This document shows, piece by piece, positions 51,570 to 63,480 of a DNA stretch of 64,000 nucleotides; position 1 is the first letter of the stretch; each line of letters starts with the position of its first letter. The position numbers and the translations under genes are program-made. Below the pieces are notes generated by a model that did no database searches, was not told the origin of the DNA, and saw only the letters and a list, made by a program, of their open reading frames with translations. The stretch is taken from the NCBI RefSeq assembly GCF_051020765.1, contig NW_027469101.1, positions 744,001 through 808,000 on the forward strand. Reading direction: 5' to 3'. Source of the stretch: Lasioglossum baleicum. Lineage: Eukaryota > Arthropoda > Insecta > Hymenoptera > Halictidae.

Positions 51570-52261
51570 TCGAACGGCGAAGTCAATAGCTTCACCCTTC
51601 CTGTGATTTCTAGAGCTAAACCATTTATTCCTGGAGTAAATCCGTAGAGCAGTATTGGCAACAGACACCTTATTTCGCTGTATGAATATTATAGTAGAGC
51701 GTCGAACCGACGGCGAGAATTACCAATTCGCTTTAGGTAATTCTTTTTACTGTTTACCTTACATTCTGGGAACCTAACTCGCTGTAGCGAGTGTCCTGCT
51801 TATTGTTCACAGAAACATATTAGTACACATTTTAGCGGACGGATACGACATTCCTGTGTATAAATATCAATAAAGAGAGTCAGCGCGTTCGAGAACGTCA
51901 CCAGCTTCTTTGAGCGTCGCACAGCTATGTCAATAATTTCACATATCCTGTGTCTCCAAAAGTCAAACCAGGTATTCCGAGAGTACATCCGCTGAAGGGT
52001 ATTGGCAATTAACCTCTTCGTTCACTGTTTAAATATTGAAATAGACAGTCAAACTGTTTGTGAACGCTACCAATTCCAATAAAGTCAAACGTTTTACCGA
52101 AGACCTTACCTTCTGAGAACGTAAGGCGCTGCATCGAGAGTATAACTTCGTGTCTAGAGAAGCCCATTAGCAAACATTTTAGTGACAGCAACTTAAATTC
52201 ATGTATGAATTGAGAGATCGAGTGTCAAACCGATATTGATCGATAACACTTTCGATCGAAA

Positions 52262-52431
52262 GACGAACGGCTAAGGAAATAGCTTCACATATCCTGTGAT
52301 TTCGAAAGTCAAACCAGGTATTCCTGGAGTAAATCTGCTGAACAGCATTGGCAATAGACACCTTATGTCACAGTTCGAATATTAAAATAGAGCGTCAAAC
52401 CGTGCGATAGCGTTACAGCCGTCTGCGAGAG
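52262..52431 (+). repeat. Half-1 unit, half-2 missing
   Basis: Anchor spacing is 169 bp. GATAGCGTTACAGCCGTC continues into GAGAGACGAACGG. Confidence 0.9.
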
Positions 52432-55179
52432 ACGAACGGTTATATCACTAGCTTCACCTATCTTGTGATTCCGAAAGTGATACGAGATATACCGGGGGGA
52501 GTATATGTGTTGTAAAGTGTTGGCAATAGACAACTTAATTCGCGGATTGCATATTAAAATGGTGCGGCAAACCGTGTGAGAACGTTACAAGTCCCTATAA
52601 AGTCAAACGTTTTACCGCATGCCTTGCCGTGCGAGAAGATAACCGGAAATGTCGAGAGTATACCTACGTGTTTAGCGAACACACATTAGTACACAACTTA
52701 GTGACGGCACCTTTAATTCATGGATGAAATGGAATATCGATTGCTACAGCTTTCGAGAATGTTACCACCTTCTATGAGGGATGAACGGCTGAGTCAATAG
52801 ACTCACCTATCCAGTGACTCGGAGATTCAAACCAGGTAATCCTGGAGAAAATCTCCTGAACAGTACTGCGTATGGCCATCCTAATTCGCGGTTTGAATAT
52901 TAAAGTAGATCCTGAAACCGTTTGTGAACCCTACCCATTCGTATAAGGTCAAACCACTTACCTAAGTACTTACCCTCCCGGAACATACACCCTCTGTATC
53001 GTGAGTACAATTTCGTGCTCAGAGATACAAATTAGTATACGCTTTAAGGAGGGGTACCTTAGTGTCATGTATGAACACGAAAATCAGGAGTCAAACCGTT
53101 GGAGATCGTTTACACCTTTCTTGTGTGTCGCACGGCTAAGTGAGTCTTCAACTATCCTGTTATTCCAGTAGTCAAACCTGGTATTCCTGGAGTCAATCCG
53201 CTGTACACTCTTGGCAATTCACCTTAATTGAGAGTTTGAATATTAAAGTAGAGCGTGAAACCGTTTGAGAACGTTCCCTATTTGTATAAAGACAAACATC
53301 ATACCGAAGACCTTACTCACCAAAAGCCTATCGCACTGTACCCAGAGCATAACATCGTGTTCAGTGGAGCATATTGGTGTACATTTTAGTGACGGGCACC
53401 TTAATTTCATGTATGAATTAGCCGATCGACTGTCACACGGTCGAGCCCGTTTACAGCTTCTTCGAGAGTCGATCGGCCGCGTCAATTGCTTCACCTATAG
53501 TTCTGATTCCGATAGTTAAACCTGGTGTTCCGGAAGTAAGTCCAGAGAACAGCATTGGTAATAGACGCCTTGTTTTGCGGTTTGAAAATTGAAGTAGAGC
53601 GTCAGTCCGGTGGAGAACATGACCAATTGATATAAAGTCATATTGTCTACCGAATATCTTACCTCCCGCGAACATCACCCGCGGCATCGAGAGTATATCG
53701 TCGTGCTCCGAGAAGCAAATTAATTTACAATTTAGTGACGGGTATCTTAATTTCATGTTTGAACTAGAAGAGCGGGTGTCAAACCATTCGAGAACATTAC
53801 AACATTCTTTGAGATACGAGCGGGTATGTCAATGTCTTCACCTATTCCGAAATTCCAAGAGCCGAATGAGGTATACAGGGAGTAATAGCGCTGACCCGCT
53901 TCGCAATTGACATCTTATTTCGCGATATGAATATTAAAGTGCAGAGTCCAACTGTCGGAGATCATTAGCAGTTCATATTATGTCATCCTTCTTACCGAAT
54001 ACCTTACCTTCCTTAAGCCTAACTGGCTTTAGCGTATGTCTTGCTTAATGTTCACGAAATCAAATTAGTAGACATGTTAGCAGACGGGTATCACATTTTC
54101 ATGTATAAATAGCAAAATCGAAAGTCAAACGTATAAAAGACGGTACCACCTTCCATGGGAGTTGAACGGCTAGGTCAATATCATCATATCTCCGGTGGTT
54201 CCGAAAGTCAAACCATGTATTCTGGGAATAAATCCGCTGAACAGTATTGGCATTAGACAACATATTTCACGGTAGAAATATTAAAGTACAGGGCCTATAT
54301 GTTTCAGAACGTTACCAACTGATATAACGTCATACTCTGCATCGCATACCTTACCCTCCGAGAACATAAGGCGAAGTACCATGTGTATAATTTCTTGTTT
54401 CGAGAAGCAAAGGAGAATGCATTTTAGTGACGGTAACGATAATTTCATGAATGAAATGGAATATCGAGTGTCAAACCAATCGGGAACGTGACAACCGATT
54501 TGGGATTCGTAAGGCTATGTCAAGTAGCCTCACCTATTCTGTGATACCGAGAGTCAAACCAGGTATTCCACGTGTAAATCCCGTGCACAGTATCGGCATT
54601 AAAAACCCTACTTTGCGGTATAAATATTACAGTACAGGGTCACACAGTTGTGCATCGTTACCTGTTGGTATACAGTCTAACATTTCTCCGATGGCCGTAC
54701 CGTCCGAGAAGCTAACCCGCTGTATCGAGAGTATAACATCGTGTTCAGCGGAACAAATTAGTATAAATTTTAGTGACGGGCACCATATTTTCATGTATGA
54801 ATAGGAAATTCGAGGGTCAAACCGTTCGAAAGCGCTACTACCATCTTTGCGATTCAACCGGCTAAGTTAATAGCTTCACGGATCATGTGATTTCAAAAGT
54901 GAAACCTGGTATTCCGGGAGCAGGTCCGCTTAACGGTATTGGCAATTGTATTGGAAATGTATAGAGACGAACCGTTCCAGAAGGTTATATATTGGTACTG
55001 AGTCACACTCTACTCCGAGGGCCTGGTTATTCGCGAATATAACCCTCTGTATCGAGCGTATACCTTCGTGTTCAGGGAAGGAAATTCGTATTCCTTTCAG
55101 TGACGGGCACCTTATCTTCGTGTATGACTTAAAATATCGAGGGTCAAACCGTTCGAGAACGTTACCACGTTCAGTGACA

Positions 55180-55941
55180 TACGAAAGGCCAAGTCGGGAG
55201 CTTCAGCTATCCTGTGCTTGCCAGAATCAAACCAGGTATTCAGGGAGTACATGCGCTGAAGGATATTGGTTATTGAAACCTTAATTCTCGGTATAACTAT
55301 TTATGTGCTGGGTCAAACCGCCGCAGAACGTGATCAATTGAAACTGAGTAATTCGTCATACCCAATACTTTACCTTCGGAGAACATATTCGGATCAAACA
55401 CGTGGCTAGCTTAGTGTTCACAGAAACAAATGAGTAGGCATTTCAACAGACGGAGACGTCAGTTCCACGTATGGATAGCGAAATCGAGAATCAAACTTTT
55501 CGAGAACGTTAGGAATCTCTTTTGATAGTCGTACTCTTAAGTCAACAGCTTCACCAATCCTGCTATTTCGAGAGTCAGACCAGGAATTCCGAGAGTCAGT
55601 CCACAGTATAGTATTGGCAATAGACACCTTAACATACGATATAAATAGTAGTATAAAGATGCGAACCATAGTAGGATGTTACCTACTGGTATAGGGTCTA
55701 TCATTTTACCGGATGCCTTACACTCCGAGAACGTATCCCGCTGCAGCAAGCGTCTTGCTTAGTGATCAATGAAACCCATTAGTAGACACTTTAGCAGATG
55801 GATACTTTAATTGCATGTATGAATAAGAAGATGGAGTGTCAAATCGTCCGAAAATGTTACCACATCTATTGACAGTCGCATGGCTAAGGCAATAGTTTCA
55901 CCCATCATGCGATTCCGTGAAACAAACCAGGCATTCCCGGC
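55180..55941 (+). repeat. Segmental duplication SD2, copy b
   Basis: Partner of 48,636-49,395. It holds the same pair of consecutive B-type half-2 copies (near 55,400 and 55,745), which is uncommon elsewhere in block 5. Confidence 0.82.
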
Positions 55942-58829
55942 GGAAATCCGCTGCACAATATTGGCATTGGGCTCCATAAGTCACGGTTTTAGTATTAAAG
56001 TGGAGCACCACTCCAATTGAGATCGTTACCAATTGGTATAAAGCCAAACGGTATATTGAATACCTTACGCTCCGAACGTCTAATCCGTTGTATCGAGAGA
56101 GTAACATCGTGCACAGAGGAACATATAGCTATACATTATAGAGACGGGCACCGTACTTTAATGTATGAACTGCAAGATAGACGGTCAAGCAGTTCTCGAA
56201 CGATACCACCTTCTTTGGAAGTCAAATGTCAATGTCAATGGCTTCACCTGTTCAGTGATTCCGATTGTCAAATCAGATATTCCGTTAGTGAATCCTGTGT
56301 ACAGTATTGGCAATACGCACCTTTATTCACGGTATGAATATTAAAGTTGAACGACATTCCGTTTAAAAAAGCAAGCAAATGGTATAAGGTCAAACGTTTT
56401 ACTGATGACCTTGCCTTCTGAAAGCATATCCAGCTGTACCAAGACTGTATTTACAGGATCAAATTGGTAAATATTTTAGAGACCCGTACCTTAACTACAC
56501 TATGAATTAGAAGATCTCGGGCCAAACCTTTCGTGCAAGATAACACATTCATTGAGATTCGAACCGGTAAGTCAATAGCTGCATATATCCTGTGATTCCA
56601 AACGTCAAACGAGATATTCCGGGAGTAAATACGCCCTACAGTAATGGTAATATGTACTTTAATTCACAGTTTCAGTGTTAGACTAAAGCGTCAAACCGTT
56701 GTAGATCGTTACGTATTCGTATAGAGTAAATCTTTTTACCGAAAGTCTTACCTTCCGAGAAGCAAACCCGCAGTAACAAGAGTAAATCTACGTGTTCAGG
56801 GAAGCAAATTATTATACCTTTTCGTGACGTGCATCATAATTTCAAGTATGAATTGGAAGATCGAGGGTCATAGTGTACGAGATCGTTGCCACATTCTGTT
56901 AGTGGCGAACGACTAAGTCAAAAACTGCACCTATCCCGCGATTTCAAGAGTAAAACCAGGTTAACCGGGACTAAATCCGCTGAAGGGTATTGGCAATTGA
57001 CACCTTAATTCACGGCATGAGTATTAATGTAGTGAGCCATACCGTTGGAGATCATTTCCAATTCTTATAAAGTCATTCCTTTTACCCGATACCTTACCTT
57101 CCGAGAAATTAGCCCGTCGTATCGAGAGTATAACATGGCGTTCAGGGTAACAAATTATATACATTTCAGCGAGCGGCATCTTAATTTCGTGTATAAATTG
57201 GAAGTTCGAGGGTAAAACCGTTCCAGAACGTTACCACCTTCTTTGAGATTTGAACGGCTAAGTCAATAGCTTCAGTCACGTTGTGATTCCTAGGGCCAAA
57301 CGAGGTACTCCAAGAGTTAATCCGCTCTGAAGTATTAGCACTAGACTGCCCATTTCACGATATAAATGATAATGTACAGAGTCAAACTGTTGTAGAACGC
57401 TACATAATGGAATAGGAGCAAACTTTTTACCGATGACGTTGTTTTCCGAGAGGCTAGCCCGCTGTATCCCGAGTAATACTTCGTGTTCGGAGACGCTAAT
57501 TAGTATCCATTTTGGTGACTGGCACCACCATGTCATGTATTAATTAGGAGATCGTGTGTCAAACCGTTCGGGACCGTTATTACCTTCAATGAAATTCGAA
57601 CGGCTATGCTAGTAGCTGCACCTTTCCTACGATTCCCAGAGACAAATCAGATATTCCGCGAGTAAATCTGCAGTTTAGTATGGGCATTAGTCATCCTATT
57701 TCGCGGAATAAATATTATGGTACGGATTCTAATCGTTGTAGGACGTTACTTATTGCTATAGAATCAAACTTTTTACAAAAGAACATTATAGCCCTCCTGG
57801 CCCTACTCCTAACCCGCTTTATCGAGAGTTCAACTTCGTGATGAGAGGCAGTAGTTAGTATTCAATTCAGTGACGGGCGCCTTATCTCCATGCCTGAATG
57901 AGCAGATCGAAGGTCAAGCATTTTGAGAACGCTACCATATTCATTGTGAGTTTGGCTGCTAAGTCAATAGCTTCACCGATCCTACGAGTCCGATTGTCAA
58001 ATCAGTTCATCCGGGAGTGAATCCATTAGAGACTACTGGGAGTGGATACCCTAACTCATGGTGTAAATGACACAATACAGGGTCAGTCCGCTGTAGACAT
58101 ACATGTTGATATGGAGTAACACGAATTATCGAATGTCTCACCATCCAAGGACCGTACCCGCAGTAGCGATTGTCTCGCTAAGTCTTCACGTGATCAAATT
58201 AGTAGACATTAGGGCGGACGAACACTTTACCTCCATGAATGGATACGATGATCGAGTTCCAAACCGATCGAGAACGTAGCCACTTTCTTTGAGAGACGAA
58301 CGGCTATAGTCAATAACTTCACCTGTCCTGAGCTTCGGAAGCGAACCAGCTCTACCGGGAGCAAATCCGCTGAATAGTATTGGCAATACACACGGTAATT
58401 CACGCTATGACATTAAAGTATAGAGTCGAGCCGTAGGAACACATTACCAATTGGTATAAAGTCGTTAATTCTAACCAATACGTTTCCTTCCGAGAACCCA
58501 ACCCGCTTTAGCGATTGCCATGCTTAATGTTATCGGAAACAAATTTGTAGACATGTTAGCACACGGACACCACATTTTCATGTATAAAAAGCAAAACGGA
58601 GAGTCAAACCGTTTAAAAACGATACCACTTTTTGTGAGAGACGAACAGCAAAGTCTGCTTCACCCATCCTGTGATTCCGTGAGTAGAACCATGTCTTACG
58701 GAAGTAAATCCGCTGAAGAGTATTGTCAATAGATACCTCAATTTACGGCACGAATATTTATGTACAGAGTCAACCTGTTATAGACCGATACCAATTTCCA
58801 TATAGTCGAACGTTCTACGAAAGACCATA

Positions 58830-58836
58830 CCCCCCC
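58830..58836 (+). repeat. Run of 7 C at the same monomer position
   Basis: Seven C followed by AAAAATTAGCCCG replace the same ACCTTCCGAG site of half-2 that is expanded at 3,644. The flanks (AAAAATTA-CCCGC) match those of the 3,644 copy, suggesting related monomers. Confidence 0.75.
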
Positions 58837-59663
58837 AAAAATTAGCCCGCCGTATCGAGAGTATAGTTTTGCGTTTAGAGAAAGAAATTGGTATTCATTT
58901 CAGTGACGGACACGTTATTTACATGTATGAATAGAAGATCGAGTGTCAAACATTTCCAGATCGTTCCCACTTCCTTTGAGCACCGAACGGCTGAGTCGAT
59001 AGCATCACATATAGTTGTGATTCCGAGTTTCAAGTTTGCAATTCCAGGAGTGAATGCGCTGAACAGTATTGGCAATAGACACCTAATTCACGGTTTGGAT
59101 GTTAAGGTAGAGCGTAAATTCGTTTGAGAACGTGACCAATTGGTATAAAGTCAAACGCTTTACTCAACACCTTACCCTTCAAGAACCTATCCCGTATTAT
59201 CAGAAGTATAACTTCGTGTCCAGAGAAACAAATTTGTATACACTTTATTAATGTCCACCGTAATACCAGGTATGAATTCGGTGATAGAGCGTCAAACCGT
59301 TCGAGAAAGTTACCACATTCTGTGAGAGTTGAATGGCTTTGTCAATGCTTTCACGTGTCCTGCAATTCCGTGAGTCAAACCAGGTATTCCGGGAGTATAT
59401 CCGCTGTACAGTATTGGCAATAAATGCATTAATTCATGGATTCAATATTATTGTTGAGCGTGAAACGGGTCGAGAACGATACCAGATGGTATAATGTCAA
59501 ATGATTTACCGAAGACATTACCCTCCGAAGAACTAACCCGCGTCATCGAGAGTATAACACCGCGGTCAGAGGAACAAATAAGTATACATTTTAGTGACGT
59601 GCACCTTAATTTCAGGTCTGAATTAGAAAATGGATTGACAAACCATTCGAGAAAGTTACCACC

Positions 59664-60790
59664 TTCTTTGGGAGCCGAACGGCTAAGTCAATAGCTGCAC
59701 CTATCCTGTGATTCCCAGAAACAAATGAAGTATCCCGGCAGTAATTCTAATGAGCAGTATTGGCATTAGGCACGCTAGCTGAAGGTATAAATATTAAAGT
59801 TCAAAGTGAAATCGTTGTAGTACGTTAACTATTTGTAGGTTGTCTAATTTCAACCGAAGGCCCAATCTTCCTGGAAGATAAACCCGCTGTACCGAGAGCA
59901 TATCTTTGTATTTAGAGGAACAAACTAGTATTCTCTTCAGTGATGAGCTTCACAATTTCGTGCATGAATAAGAAAATCGATCGTAATGCCGTCTGGTATC
60001 ATTACCACCTCTTTTGGAGGTTGTCCAGCAAAATCAATACGATCATTTATACTGTGACTCCTAGAGATTAATCGGGAATCACGGGAGTAAATCCGCTGAA
60101 CTCTATAGGCAGACGACACCCTAGTTCACGGTATGAATATTGAAGTAGAGCGGGAAACGGTTTGAAAATTTTACCAATTGTTATGAAGTCATACTTTTTA
60201 CCCAATGCCTTGCCATCTGGGAACATAACCCGCTGTACGGAGTACCCTGTTTAGTGTTCACACAAACTAATCAGTAGACATTTTGGCATAGGGACTCCTT
60301 ATTTTCATGTCTGGGTACCAAAAAGCAAAGTCAACCCTCCGATAACGATCCTGCCTTCATCAAGATTCGAACGGCTAAATCAATATCTTCAACTGTCCTG
60401 TCATTCCTATTGCCGTACCAGACACTCCTGGAGCTATTCCGATGAACATTATCCGCTATGGACACCTTAACTCAAAGTTTGAGTATTAAAGTAGAGCGTG
60501 AAACTGTTCGAGAGCGATAGCAATTGGTATGAAGTCACACGTTTAACCGAAGACCTTACCGTCCTAGAAACTAGCCCGCTGTATATACAGCATAACTTCG
60601 TGTTTAGAGATACAAGTTAGTGTATATTATAGTGATGGGCACCTTAATTTCATGTATGAATGAGAAGATCGTGAGGCAAACATTTGCAGATCGCCACGAC
60701 CTTCTTGGGGTGTCGGACGGCTAAGTCAATAGCTTCACATATTCTACGCTTCCGAGAGATAACCATGTATTCCCGGAGTAAATCCGCTGC
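59664..60790 (+). repeat. Segmental duplication SD1, copy b
   Basis: Partner of 41,810-42,935 in the same orientation, about 51.6 monomers downstream. Anchors in the two copies coincide (42,167/60,020; 42,513/60,366; 42,859/60,712). Similarity drops to background near 60,795, inside half-1. Confidence 0.93.
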
Positions 60791-62229
60791 ACAGTATTCG
60801 CAACTGACAACTTAATTCGGGGATTCACAATTAAAGGAGAGAGACAAGCCGTCGGATGATTATATCAACTGGCATTACGCCACACCCCTTGCAGGACACC
60901 TTACTATCCGAGAATCAAACCCGCAGAATGGAGGGTATAACTTCGTGTTCTGAGAACCACAATAGTATTCAGATTAGTGTTGGGCACAAGAATTTCATAT
61001 ACCACTTATAAGGTTGGAGGTCAAACCGTTACTGAATGTTACCACCTTCGGTGAGGTTGGCACAGCTACGGCGGTAGCTTCACATATCCTGTGATTCCGA
61101 GAGTTAAACAATATTATCCGGGACTAAACCCGCTGTACAGTATGACATTAGAAAGCCCATTTTACGGTATAAAAATTAAAGTACAGAGTCAAACCTTTGT
61201 AGAACATTAGGAAATGGCATAGGGCATAACTTTTCAAAGGGGTACGTATCTTCCGAAAAGCTGACACACAATATCGAGGGCATAACTCGATGTTCTCAGA
61301 AGCAAGTAATTGTACATTGTCGCGACGGGCACCATAATTTCGTGCTTGAATTAGAAGATCGAGGGACATACCGTTCGACAACGTTACCACCATCTTTTAG
61401 AGACAAACGGCTAAGTCAATAGCTACGCCTATCCTCTGATTCTGAGAGTCAAATCAGGTAATCCTGGAGTTTGTGCGCTAAACGGTTTTGGCACTAGACA
61501 TATTAACTCGCGGTATGAATATTAAAGTACTGTTCCCAACCGTTGTAGATCGTTAACAATTTGTATACAGTAATTCTTCTTCCCGAAGACGTTGTTCTCC
61601 GAGAACCTAAACCGCCGTATCGAGAGTATAACTTCGAGTTCAGAGCAGCATATTAGTATATATTTTAGCGTCGTGAACGTTAATTTCACCTATGAAATAG
61701 AAGATCGAGTTTCAAACCATTCGAGAGCGTCACCAGCACCTTCGAGAGTCGAACGGCTGCGCCAATGCCTACACCTACCCTTGTGATTCCGAGACACAAT
61801 CCGCGTATTCCAGCAGAAAATCCGCTGAGCAGTGTTGGCAATAGACACCATTATTCGCGGATTGAATATTAAAGTCGGAGTCAATCCGTCGGGGATCATT
61901 ACCAATTAGTATAGAGTCATTCAGTTAACCTAATACATTACATTCCTAGAACCTATCCCATTGTAGTGAGTGTCATGCTAACTGCTCACGGAAACCAAAT
62001 AGTAGACAGTATAGCAGATGTATACCTTATTTTCATATATGAATTAGAAGATCAATTGCCATACCGTTCGAGACGATACCCATCTGCATTGGCAGCCGAA
62101 CGGATAAGTCTATTGCATCATGTCGCCTGTGATTCTGATAATCAAATCAGGCAACCCGGGAATAAGTCAGCTGAAGTTTATTGGCAACTGACAACTTAAT
62201 TCACGGTATGATTATTAATATAGAGAGTC

Positions 62230-62260
62230 AAACTGCGGAGGGCATTACCAAGTGTATAAA
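62230..62260 (+). other. Internal deletion in half-2, ~96 bp
   Basis: The half-2 start CATTACCAAGTGTATAAA runs into TTTTAGTAACGGGCAACG, dropping the centre of half-2. Unit length is 250 bp. Confidence 0.82.
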
Positions 62261-62344
62261 TTTTAGTAACGGGCAACGTAATTTCATCCATGAATTAAAA
62301 TATCGAGTGACAAATTCTACCAAAACGTTACAAGCATCTTTAAG

Positions 62345-62515
62345 TGTCGCACAGCTAAGTCATTAGCGTCACCGATCCTGTCTTACTGAGAGACAAACCA
62401 GGTATTCCGGGAGTAAATCCGCTGAACAGTTTTGGCAATAGACACCTTAATTCACGGTATGCATACTAAGGAGGACCGCAAAACAGTTTGAGATCGTTAC
62501 CACCCTTTTTGGGAG
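62345..62515 (+). repeat. Half-1 unit, half-2 missing
   Basis: Anchor spacing is 170 bp. GAGATCGTTACCACCC continues into GGGAGTCGAACGG. Confidence 0.9.
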
Positions 62516-63389
62516 TCGAACGGTTAAGTCAATGGCGTCACATATCCTATGAATCCGAGAGTGAAAGAAGTTATTCCGGGAGTAAATATCCTGAGCACTA
62601 TTGGCAATAGTCGCCTTAATTTACGGTTTGAATATTAAAGTAGGGCTTCAAACCGTTGTCGATCGTTACCTCTTGTCATGGTATTAAACTTTTTACCGTA
62701 TACCTTACTTTCCGAGAACCTACCCCTTAATACTGAGGGCATAACCTCGTCTCCAGACAAACAAATTAGCTTTCTCATTAGTGACGTGCACCTTAATTTC
62801 ATCTATGAATTACAATGTCGGGTGTCAAACCGTTCGAGAACGATACCGCCATCATTGATATTCGAGCGGATATGTAAATAGCTTCACCTATCCAGAATTT
62901 CAGAAAGTCAAACCAGATGTTGCGTGAGTAAGTGCACTTTACAGTATTGGCAATAAACACCTTAATTCATGGTAAGTATATCAATGTAAATCATCAAACT
63001 GTTTGAGGGCGATAACAATTGGTATAAAGCCAAACGTCTTAGCGAAGGTGTTACCTTCCGCGGACCACACCCGCTTCATAGAGAGTATAGCTTCACGGTC
63101 ATGCAAAGAGAATAATATTTATTTCAGTCGCAGGTATCATAAATTCATGCACGAATTCGAAGATCGAGGATCATACCAGAAGAGATCGTTGCCGCCATCT
63201 GTCAGAGATGAACTGCAAAGTCAACAGCTTCACCGATCCTGCAAATCAGAGTGTGAAAATAGGTATTGCTGGAGTAAATGCGCTCCTCAATTTTGCCAAT
63301 AGACGCCACAGTCCATGGTGTCAATATTAAGGCAGACTGTCAAACCGATATAGAAAGATACTAATTCGTATAGAGTCAAACGCCTCAAC

Positions 63390-63480
63390 GAAGGCTTTAC
63401 TGTTGGCAGTGCATACTTTACATGACGGTGTGGATATTAAAGTAGACCATAATACCGTGTGAGGACGTTACCTATTGGTA
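63390..63480 (+). repeat. Extra half-1 tail inserted, +110 bp
   Basis: After a half-2 start (CAACGAAGGCTTTAC), the sequence TGTTGGCAGTGCATACTTTA reverts to half-1 (GACGGTGTGGATATTAAAGT), after which a full half-2 follows. The unit is 456 bp long. Confidence 0.8.

Noticed and set aside
59494..59694. A peptide phrase such as SDGHLNFMYELEDR recurs in dozens of short frames on both strands.
   Set aside because: It is the translation of the half-2 tail (GTGACGGGCACCTTAATTTC and onward). Recurrence follows the DNA repeat. Stops and frame breaks occur as freely in this frame as in others, so it is not evidence of a protein family.
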